A program made the position numbers and the translations under genes. The notes under the pieces are model-generated. The model was not told the DNA's origin, did not search any database, and was given only the letters and a program-made list of their open reading frames with translations. Below are positions 16,681 to 22,386 of a stretch of DNA of 49,307 nt, one piece after another. The DNA lies in assembly GCF_049310025.1 (NCBI RefSeq), contig NZ_JBJYKD010000025.1, positions 1 to 49,307 of the forward strand. The letters are read 5' to 3'. Each line of letters starts with the position of its first letter. Position 1 is the stretch's first letter. The DNA comes from JBJYKD01 sp049310025 (lineage in GTDB: Bacteria > Bacillota > Thermosediminibacteria > Thermosediminibacterales > Tepidanaerobacteraceae).

Positions 16681-17152
16681 CCAGCGTCAGCTCCGTTATC
16701 ATCTTTTCAATCCTCCTGGCGGTAACAGAGTCTACGTAACCGGCAAGCTCTGTGGCTATCCTCCTGCTGTAGCCAAGCATGGACCTTTTCAGGACAATAA
16801 AAAATCGCTGGAGTTCAGCGATAATGTCATCTTTTAGAATATATTCCCCTCTCTGTATTGCGTTTTTAAACTCGGCTGCTTCTGACTGAGCTTGTTTGTA
16901 TTTAGCTTCATAATACAGCTTTTGTTCCTGAAGAGATAACCTTTCCACGTCTTTTTCTGTCTGTATGCCGCCGGCGCTGACTAAACCCCGCCAACGTAAA
17001 ACTTCTGCCAGAGGCCACCACCCCCGGGCAATTTTTGGGCATCCATCATCTCCCCAGCGTTTTAGAGTGGATTTATCTATGTTGAATACCTCGCACATTG
17101 CTGCTGTACTGAGGCAAATTTTGTCATCAAGGATTTTTACTTTTTTATCCAT
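16616..17152 (-). CDS. Terminase small subunit, Nu1-like
   Basis: 178 aa. An N-terminal winged helix-turn-helix 'LSTAAMCEVFNIDKSTLKRW' followed by G-C-P-K is typical of lambda Nu1. A long helix (about 75-115) and a C-terminal region that would contact the large subunit follow; the tail 'KPSKKKRKN' is basic. It recognises cos-type DNA. It is the first late gene, with a candidate late promoter and cos region just upstream. Confidence 0.9.
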   Translation of the reverse strand: MDKKVKILDDKICLSTAAMCEVFNIDKSTLKRWGDDGCPKIARGWWPLAEVLRWRGLVSAGGIQTEKDVERLSLQEQKLYYEAKYKQAQSEAAEFKNAIQRGEYILKDDIIAELQRFFIVLKRSMLGYSRRIATELAGYVDSVTARRIEKMITELTLDALEQISIDGVYKPSKKKRKN

Positions 17153-17164
17153 TTTCTATCACCA

Positions 17165-17285
17165 AAAAAGTTGCAAAGTTGCATGATTTTTTTGTTTCAT
17201 ACTGGGTGAAATTTCGGGCCTCGCCAGACCCGCATTTGGCCTACCTCTCTGGAAGGACCCGTTATTTCCCACGGACCGTTGCGAC
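17165..17285 (-). other. Candidate cos/packaging region
   Basis: This non-coding, relatively GC-rich block lies immediately upstream of the Nu1-like gene, where cos lies in lambda. It carries three related motifs on the plus strand: GACCCG at 17227 and 17256 and GACCG at 17274, each followed within 1-2 nt by a T-containing run. They could be terminase binding sites. No nick site can be assigned by eye. Confidence 0.35.
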
Positions 17286-17296
17286 TTTTGGCTTAT

Positions 17297-17302
17297 ATTA
17301 TA
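17297..17302 (-). promoter_or_regulatory. Candidate late-operon promoter (-10 only)
   Basis: A perfect TATAAT on the minus strand upstream of the terminase genes lacks any recognisable -35 at 16-18 nt. That fits an activator-dependent late promoter, the likely activator being the RinA/ArpU-like protein at 18124-18546. Inference. Confidence 0.45.
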
Positions 17303-17337
17303 GACTAAAAAAATCCCAAAATATCTTTAAAAACCTC

Positions 17338-17366
17338 TTGACATACGTATTTTTACGTATTATAAT
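17338..17366 (+). promoter_or_regulatory. hicAB promoter with overlapping palindromic operator
   Basis: TTGACA, a 17-nt spacer and TATAAT form a fully consensus sigma-A promoter 26 nt upstream of hicA. The spacer carries two TACGTA palindromes (17344-17349 and 17354... as TACGTATTTTTACGTA), forming a dyad that is a natural operator for autorepression by HicB. Confidence 0.88.
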
Positions 17367-17391
17367 ATAATTAGAGAGTGAGGGAAAGATA

Positions 17392-17574
17392 ATGAAAACA
17401 ACCGAATTACTTAAACTACTAAAGCAAAACGGAATAACGTTCGTAAGACATGGCAAAAGACATAACATCTACCACAGCCCGATAACCGGAAAAGACTTCC
17501 CAGTACCAAGACATACAAGCGAAATTAAACCCGGCACTCTCCACAATATCCTAACAGATGCGGGGTTGAAATAA
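17392..17574 (+). CDS. hicA: HicA-type mRNA interferase toxin
   Basis: 60 aa, the usual HicA length. 'KTTELLKLLKQNGITFVRHG', then K-R-H-N-I-Y-H, and 'FPVPRHTSEIKPGTLHNIL' are the dsRBD-like HicA fold (PF07927), with conserved histidines in the first strand pair. It cleaves mRNA when free. Codon usage and orientation differ from the surrounding minus-strand phage genes. It is cotranscribed with hicB 37 nt downstream and was probably acquired as a moron. Confidence 0.93.
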   Translation: MKTTELLKLLKQNGITFVRHGKRHNIYHSPITGKDFPVPRHTSEIKPGTLHNILTDAGLK

Positions 17575-17611
17575 ATCCCGCATCTATCACAAAATTAAAA
17601 GGAGGCTCACT

Positions 17612-18010
17612 ATGGCTAAATATGTATTTCCGGCTATTTTCGTAAAAGAAAAAAACGGCTATTCTGTCAAATTCCCCGATTTGGAAAGCTGCTACACTCA
17701 AGGAGATAATCTACAAGACGCCTACGATATGGCGTCTGACGTTCTTTGCTTATGCTTATACCACATGGAAGAAAAGGGAGAACCAATACCGGCACCTTCC
17801 AATCCTGAAAGTATCAAAGTGGATAATGGCTTTGTAGCGTTGGTAGGCGCCGATACTCTTGAATACCGCAAGTTTTATAACAACAAAGCCGTTAAGAAAA
17901 CTCTTTCAATTCCGGAATGGCTAAATACCTTAGCAGAAAGGGAAGGAATAAATTTCTCCCAAATATTACAAGAAGCTTTAAAAGAAAAGCTAAATGTTGA
18001 CAGACCATAA
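17612..18010 (+). CDS. hicB: HicB-type antitoxin
   Basis: 132 aa with AGGAGG 9 nt before the ATG. The N-terminal RNase-H-like HicB domain 'AIFVKEKNGYSVKFPDLESC' continues into 'TQGDNLQDAYDMASDVL'. The C-terminal part 'LSIPEWLNTLAEREGINFSQ' is a ribbon-helix-helix DNA-binding segment. It neutralises HicA and represses the promoter at 17338-17366. Its stop codon lies inside the terminator loop. Confidence 0.94.
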   Translation: MAKYVFPAIFVKEKNGYSVKFPDLESCYTQGDNLQDAYDMASDVLCLCLYHMEEKGEPIPAPSNPESIKVDNGFVALVGADTLEYRKFYNNKAVKKTLSIPEWLNTLAEREGINFSQILQEALKEKLNVDRP

Positions 18011-18027
18011 AAAGGTCTGTCTTTTTT
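17999..18027 (+). terminator. hicAB terminator
   Basis: GACAGACC and GGTCTGTC form an 8-bp perfect stem with a 7-nt loop, followed by CTTTTTT-type T run (18022-18027). Confidence 0.93.
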
Positions 18028-18030
18028 GCA

Positions 18031-18057
18031 AAAACAAAAGCACCGGTTTCCCGATGC
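18031..18057 (-). terminator. Early-operon terminator
   Basis: On the minus strand GCATCGG and CCGGTGC form a stem with a GAAA loop and one mismatch, followed by TTTTGTTTTT. It lies downstream of the last early gene (18124-18546), separating early from late transcription and backing onto the hicAB terminator. Confidence 0.75.
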
Positions 18058-18123
18058 TCATTTTAATTATACATTTCTACTTACTATCATATTACCATAT
18101 CTAATTCAGCATATTCGGCGAAA

Positions 18124-18546
18124 CTATAAACTTTTTAAATATTTATCATGAATATCTCTTCTGGGATAACTTTCATGCACCCTGCCAAGTTTCATTGCTA
18201 TAGCTTGCCATGTTAAATTATCAATGTATCTATATTGAAAAACCCGTCGTGTTCTGCTGTCTGGTATATTGCTTATAAATTCCTCAATCTCTAATTTTAT
18301 CTCTTCGCATTTTTCTTTTCTCTTACTTAGAAGTTTTTTAAGCCGGCTTAATCTCCGTTGTTTTTTAACACTATAACCTTCAATGTGAAAGGATCTTTCA
18401 GTGTAAGGAAAATGCGGATCAGATCCTATCACACTGTCCTGAACAATCTTATCGGCCTGATTTTCTAATTTTCTTATTCGGTCTTCTAAATCCTTAATTT
18501 CAGCTTGCAAATCCGTATATTGCTGTAAAAGTTCTTTGTAACTCAA
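18124..18546 (-). CDS. RinA/ArpU-like late transcription regulator
   Basis: 140 aa. It begins with a long coiled coil ('LQQYTDLQAEIKDLEDRIRK') and ends in a sigma-70 region 4-like helix-turn-helix: 'IPDSRTRRVFQYRYIDNLTW', then Q-A-I-A-M-K-L-G. This arrangement (DUF1492/RinA/ArpU class) is typical of the last early gene of Bacillota phages, activating the late operon just ahead of the terminase. It is followed by a terminator. Confidence 0.85.
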   Translation of the reverse strand: MSYKELLQQYTDLQAEIKDLEDRIRKLENQADKIVQDSVIGSDPHFPYTERSFHIEGYSVKKQRRLSRLKKLLSKRKEKCEEIKLEIEEFISNIPDSRTRRVFQYRYIDNLTWQAIAMKLGRVHESYPRRDIHDKYLKSL

Positions 18547-18827
18547 AGTGCATCATCTCCTTCCCCTGGAAGCAATCCCCCACGCCCTGGCCTAGGTCGC
18601 TCCTGCATGATATATTGATAATGCTTGTCTACTCCGTAAACATCAGCCGCCGCCAAAACTAAGTTAGTTATATCACTCAGACGTTTCCAGGCTTCAATTT
18701 TTTGTATGATTTCAATCGCCATAAAAGTTATCAATCTATCATAAATTACAGGATCCGTTATTTTAATGTATTCACCTATTGTTATGAAACTTTCAGTATG
18801 TTTTCGTTGTATTTGTATATATCTCAT
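18543..18827 (-). CDS. Hypothetical early phage protein
   Basis: 94 aa; not recognised. The first 65 residues look helical ('IYDRLITFMAIEIIQKIEAW'); the C-terminus 'RPRPGRGGLLPGEGDDAL' is disordered-looking. It overlaps both neighbours by ATGA-type junctions, so it is translated as part of the early operon. Confidence 0.75.
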   Translation of the reverse strand: MRYIQIQRKHTESFITIGEYIKITDPVIYDRLITFMAIEIIQKIEAWKRLSDITNLVLAAADVYGVDKHYQYIMQERPRPGRGGLLPGEGDDAL

Positions 18828-18988
18828 GCCGTCCTCTCCCTATTTTTGGCATCAAGGATCTCTTGTATCGTCACATGTAAATACCGCTCTTTAACGTACT
18901 GCTTGTAGAGGTCCCAAGTCTGCTTCTGCCTGCCAGCCATTGTATTAACTATCATACATGCAACCAACTTAATACAGGTCTCATTCAC
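18824..18988 (-). CDS. 54-aa hypothetical early phage protein
   Basis: A GTG start at 18988 overlaps the end of the preceding gene and has a perfect AAGGAGG 9 nt upstream. The frame is open for 54 codons and ends in an ATGA overlap with the next gene. The product has an N-terminal 'CIKLVACMIVNTMAGRQKQT' and a C-terminal helix 'YVKERYLHVTIQEILDAKNR'. Function unknown. Overlap at both ends and a strong ribosome site support a real gene despite its size. Confidence 0.72.
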   Translation of the reverse strand: MNETCIKLVACMIVNTMAGRQKQTWDLYKQYVKERYLHVTIQEILDAKNRERTA

Positions 18989-19481
18989 ATGGCTGGGCCT
19001 CCTTCCAACCTTTAGCCTTGGCCAACATATTCAGGTCACTTTGTGCTTCATCGAAGCTCTTTCTCCACTCTAAATTTCTCATACAGTGCCACCCAGCTTT
19101 CTCCGGTTTCTGATATCTTGCTTTGTAAACGTCCCCGCCAATGCCGCCCATTACCCTGTATTTCCAACCTCTGTTGTCTACATATGTTTTCACAAATCGG
19201 CATGGTGTTACTTTAGGTTTCAGCGGGCCTGGCGGGCATTGTGTTTCTGGCTTATTGATATTTGGACACATACAACATCTATACTCCATGTATTCCGGTT
19301 TCATCTGTTTGTCAGCCCACCCTGCTCGTTTCCTTTTTTCTTCAAGTAAGAATGATAATTGTGACGCAATCTGCATCATTTTTCGCCGTGTTTCAAAACT
19401 CACACCATTTTGACTATGGTAAATTCTTTTATATTCGTTCACAAGATTTTGAATCATGGTGTCAATTTCTTCAACCGTCAT
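18981..19481 (-). CDS. Cysteine-containing hypothetical phage protein
   Basis: 166 aa; not recognised as a named family. The N-terminal ~55 residues form a helical hairpin ('IDTMIQNLVNEYKRIYHSQN', 'MMQIASQLSFLLEEKRKRAG'). A cluster C-C-M-C plus C-P-P-G and C-R-F between about 70 and 95 could bind a metal. The C-terminus carries 'AGWHCMRNLEWRKSFDEAQS'. It overlaps the MazZ-like gene by 11 nt. Confidence 0.72.
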   Translation of the reverse strand: MTVEEIDTMIQNLVNEYKRIYHSQNGVSFETRRKMMQIASQLSFLLEEKRKRAGWADKQMKPEYMEYRCCMCPNINKPETQCPPGPLKPKVTPCRFVKTYVDNRGWKYRVMGGIGGDVYKARYQKPEKAGWHCMRNLEWRKSFDEAQSDLNMLAKAKGWKEAQPCE

Positions 19482-19776
19482 CCTTTACACCTCCATATAG
19501 CTCAATTAAAAACGCTATATTACAAGCCATATGCCAGAGATGCGGGAGACCGCTCTCCTTGTCTTTGCCATGCGGGTCCCTCAAAAACTTGCACAAGTGT
19601 CTCATAAGTGCCGCTGTGTATCGTTCAGGTTCCACGTTTCGCCAGTTCTCCGGATCTTTATATTTTTTGATCCCATACGTCCTAATTACTCCAACCGCTT
19701 CTATAATACCTGGTGGCACTAAATCAAGTCTGGGTTTATCTTGATCACATTTGTACTCGACTGCATTTTCGCTCAT
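19471..19776 (-). CDS. dATP/dGTP diphosphohydrolase (MazZ-like) domain protein
   Basis: 101 aa. 'DQDKPRLDLVPPGIIEAVGV', then 'YGIKKY', W-R-N-V, 'YTAALMRHLCKFL' and 'SGLPHLWHMACNIAFLIELY' match the DUF5664/MazZ-like family of all-alpha NTP pyrophosphohydrolases common in phages. The H-x-x-H/E...D-x-x-S-G-x-x-H pattern is the metal/nucleotide site. Probable role: adjusting dNTP pools during phage replication. No PurZ homolog is in the window, so a link to 2-aminoadenine DNA is unsupported. Confidence 0.82.
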   Translation of the reverse strand: MSENAVEYKCDQDKPRLDLVPPGIIEAVGVIRTYGIKKYKDPENWRNVEPERYTAALMRHLCKFLRDPHGKDKESGLPHLWHMACNIAFLIELYGGVKDDG

Positions 19777-19921
19777 CAGACGACACCTCTTCTACATTCA
19801 TTATGTTGTGTTCTATTCCATCCACTCGTAAAATTCTGTGTGCTTTTTCCCTAACTTCCCTGAAATCTTCACCTTCTACCTCCAAACTGAATATACCCAT
19901 TACACGGTATAGCTTGTCCAC
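19745..19921 (-). CDS. 58-aa hypothetical early phage protein
   Basis: GTG start at 19921 with AAGGAGG 9 nt upstream; longer in-frame starts lack a ribosome site. The sequence 'YRVMGIFSLEVEGEDFREVR' followed by a helix and 'NIMNVEEVSSDERKCSRVQM' suggests a small alpha/beta domain. It overlaps the upstream gene by 53 nt in another frame and the MazZ-like gene by 32 nt. Function unknown. Confidence 0.68.
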   Translation of the reverse strand: MDKLYRVMGIFSLEVEGEDFREVREKAHRILRVDGIEHNIMNVEEVSSDERKCSRVQM

Positions 19922-20102
19922 TTTTAACCGCCTCCTTAATTTTTTTACGGTAAAAATCATGCCGGATTTGACAGGCTTTATATTCGTATATGGCCGCATC
20001 AATAAGTTCAGGATCTATAATATGATCTAAATTCATTTCAGCCTGATAAAGTCGCTCTTTTGCTTTTTCGTATGCCATCATAAGATCTTCAATCCTAGTC
20101 AT
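19869..20102 (-). CDS. DUF2508/YaaL-like small phage protein
   Basis: 77 aa. The pattern 'AKERLYQAEMNLDHIIDPEL' then 'IDAAIYEYKACQIRHDFYRK' recalls small phage helical-hairpin proteins of the YaaL/DUF2508 type ('...DxAIYELxAAExRxNxLLKEAK'). Assignment is from memory of the pattern and is tentative. It overlaps the genes on both sides. Confidence 0.68.
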   Translation of the reverse strand: MTRIEDLMMAYEKAKERLYQAEMNLDHIIDPELIDAAIYEYKACQIRHDFYRKKIKEAVKSGQAIPCNGYIQFGGRR

Positions 20103-20395
20103 TTTTTCATTGTCACCTCTTTTTCAACTTTCAACCGTTTCATTTCTGCCTCTAATTCCATCACTCTTTTTATAGTTTCAGGCCAACCCTCTCTGGCTTG
20201 AACTATGAATTCAAGATTATCCTTTATATTTTCAAGTGGAGTCCATTCTTTAAGAATAATCGCCATGACTTTTTGACCGTGTATATTGATATACGGCATT
20301 TGTAAAACGTGCCCCATATTGGCTGTATTCGCATATTTCCAAGGTCCCGGTGTCGCCTTTTCACATAACTCAAGATCTTTTTTAAAATCTCTCAT
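20099..20395 (-). CDS. Hypothetical phage protein (Ea22-like start)
   Basis: 98 aa. The opening 'DLELCEKATPGPWKYANTAN' is a recurring phage segment ('...AtpGPW'), also seen in Ea22-like lambdoid proteins. Residues 65-98 are a lysine/glutamate coiled coil. It is coupled to the helicase gene by a 4-nt overlap. Function unknown. Confidence 0.75.
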   Translation of the reverse strand: MRDFKKDLELCEKATPGPWKYANTANMGHVLQMPYINIHGQKVMAIILKEWTPLENIKDNLEFIVQAREGWPETIKRVMELEAEMKRLKVEKEVTMKK

Positions 20396-21762
20396 TTTGG
20401 CATCTCCTTTTGATATTTTTCAATTCTTGCTTTAACGGCCTCAAGTAGTGCATCTTGTCCCTTAACTTTATTACTTAAAGCTTTCATCACATCTTCATCA
20501 ATGGTCCCTTCCGCTACCAGATGATGAACGATGACGCTGTGTGTCTGACCCTGCCTGCATAGTCTTGCATTGGCTTGTTGGTATAACTCTAAACTCCATA
20601 CCAATCCGAACCAGACGATAATATGCCCCCCTGCCTGAAGGTTTAATCCGTGGCCGGCAGAGGCAGGATGCGCTAAAAGTATTGGTATCTTCCCGGAATT
20701 CCAATCGTTTATATCTTTTGCCGTATCAAGGGTTCTGGCTTTTGGAAAATACGCTTTCAGCCGGTCTAAATCATGTCGGTATGCATAGAACACCAGCACC
20801 GGTTTTCCGTTGGCCGCTTCAATTATTTCTTCTAAAACCTCCAATTTTGTATTGTGAAGCACTTTAACTCCCCGATTTTCATCATAGACGGCTCCATTTG
20901 CCATCTGCAAAAGCTTGTTAGATAATACGGCGGCGGTATTTGCTACAATATCCCCATCGGCAAAAGGAAGTAAAAGATCTCGTTCTAGCCGTTTGTATTG
21001 TTCTTGTGCCTCTTGCGGCAGTTGAACCGGTATCACCCGGTCAATCCTTTCCGGCATTTCAAGCCAATCTTCTGCTCTCATACTTACGCAGATATCCGAT
21101 AGCTTTTCAAAGATTGCTTTTTCTGCTCCAGGTTTCGGCTTCCAGCTGTATATTACGGTCCGGCTCCTCTTGTCCGGCTCAAAATATCTTTCACGATATC
21201 CGGTGATGGTCTTACCTAACCGCTCACCCTGGTCCAGGAGATAGATTTGAGCCCAGAGGTCAATCAATCCATTTGGTGCCGGCGTCCCGGTTAAGCCCAT
21301 AATTCTTTTTATCAGAGGTCGAACTTTACGAAGGGCTCTAAACCGTCTCGCCTTTGAAGATTTGAAACTGGAAAGCTCGTCTATGATTACCATATCGAAA
21401 GGCCAACGCTTTCCGAAGTAATTTACCAACCACTCTACATTTTCCCGATTAATGACATATATATCTGCATCTGAATTCAAGGCCGCTACTCTCTGTTGTT
21501 CTGACCCCAAAACTTTTGCTATTCTCAAATATTTCAGGTGGTCCCATTTTTCCGCTTCTCGGCTCCAGGTATCTTCGGCCACTCTTAAAGGTGCTATCAC
21601 CAGCACCCTGGTAACCTCGAAACGGTCATGCAACAATTCGGCGGCCGCTGTAAGAGCGCATACGGTTTTCCCCATACCCATGTCTAAAAATAATCCTACA
21701 GCCGGCTGTTCCAAAATGCGCTGTATGGCATATTTTTGATAAGTGTGCGGAATGAATTTCAC
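20392..21762 (-). CDS. SNF2-type DEAD/DEAH helicase
   Basis: 456 aa, superfamily 2. Motif I 'DMGMGKT' at residues 27-33, motif II 'IIDELSSFK', motif III 'GLTGTPAPN', and C-terminal motifs 'LAHPASAGHGLNLQAGGHII' and 'QANARLCRQGQ' (motif VI). This short SNF2 form is standard in Bacillota prophages between VRR-NUC and small early genes. It probably acts as a translocase in replication or recombination. The start overlaps the VRR-NUC stop (ATGA). Confidence 0.94.
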   Translation of the reverse strand: MKFIPHTYQKYAIQRILEQPAVGLFLDMGMGKTVCALTAAAELLHDRFEVTRVLVIAPLRVAEDTWSREAEKWDHLKYLRIAKVLGSEQQRVAALNSDADIYVINRENVEWLVNYFGKRWPFDMVIIDELSSFKSSKARRFRALRKVRPLIKRIMGLTGTPAPNGLIDLWAQIYLLDQGERLGKTITGYRERYFEPDKRSRTVIYSWKPKPGAEKAIFEKLSDICVSMRAEDWLEMPERIDRVIPVQLPQEAQEQYKRLERDLLLPFADGDIVANTAAVLSNKLLQMANGAVYDENRGVKVLHNTKLEVLEEIIEAANGKPVLVFYAYRHDLDRLKAYFPKARTLDTAKDINDWNSGKIPILLAHPASAGHGLNLQAGGHIIVWFGLVWSLELYQQANARLCRQGQTHSVIVHHLVAEGTIDEDVMKALSNKVKGQDALLEAVKARIEKYQKEMPK

Positions 21763-22040
21763 GACCCAAAAACCTCCATAATAAAGTTATTTATAGCAGC
21801 CACCGAATCCAGACAATACACCGAAAATCCCATCGCTTTAAGCTCTTCAGCCCTCTTTCGTTGCAATGACCTAGGTGCTTTGCTTGGAGCCTTCATCTCC
21901 ACGAATACGGCCCGCCCTCCTGGAAGAAGAACTATTCGGTCAGGCATACCCGCCTCACCCGGGGAGGTGAATTTCAGGGCTTTACCTCCTCGCTCTTGTA
22001 TTTCTTTTTTGAGTCGGCGTTCTAGTCTTGATTCTTCCAT
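21759..22040 (-). CDS. VRR-NUC domain nuclease
   Basis: 93 aa. 'SPGEAGMPDRIVLLPGGRAV' followed by F-V-E-M-K-A-P holds the catalytic D...ExK of the PD-(D/E)XK fold (PF08774). An N-terminal basic helix and a C-terminal 'LQRKRAEELKAMGFSVYCLD' complete the domain. Stand-alone phage VRR-NUC proteins are thought to cut branched DNA, working with the adjacent helicase. AGGAGG lies 10 nt before the ATG. Confidence 0.93.
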   Translation of the reverse strand: MEESRLERRLKKEIQERGGKALKFTSPGEAGMPDRIVLLPGGRAVFVEMKAPSKAPRSLQRKRAEELKAMGFSVYCLDSVAAINNFIMEVFGS

Positions 22041-22061
22041 TTATTGTAAATCCTCCTGGTC

Positions 22062-22385
22062 GTATCCGTGATATCCTTATATACGCGTGTATATAATATA
22101 TACGTATTATAGAGTACATATATATTTATATATTTTATTTTTGTATATCCCTATATAGAAAATAAGGATATTATAGATACGATTACCTTTAAAGCCTTAT
22201 GGTTGTTGATTTCGAGCCGTATCCTTAACCGTATCCATGACCGATTTTAAGGATACGCAAGGATACGCTGATTTCTATAATTTCTATTTCTATAGAGATT
22301 TTTAATTTTTCAAGGATACCAAGGATACGTATCCTTAAGGTTTTCATGGATACGCATGTATACGCATGAACGCCTTTAAGGATAC
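22062..22385. repeat. GGATAC iteron cluster and AT-rich tract: candidate phage replication origin
   Basis: Ten exact GGATAC/GTATCC hexamers lie in 324 nt without a gene: inverted at 22062, 22219, 22231 and 22329; direct at 22251, 22261, 22314, 22323, 22348 and 22380. Several extend to AAGGATACG. Pairs are spaced 9-12 nt (one helical turn), and 22323-22334 is a perfect 12-bp palindrome. Next to them (22075-22165) is an extremely A/T-rich tract that could unwind. The cluster lies directly upstream of the VRR-NUC/helicase genes and downstream of the primase-helicase gene. Confidence 0.72.
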
Positions 22386-22386
22386 C

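Noticed and set aside
22062..22385. GGATAC repeats as a CRISPR array
   Set aside because: The units are 6-11 nt, in both orientations, with irregular short spacing and no spacer-length intervals.
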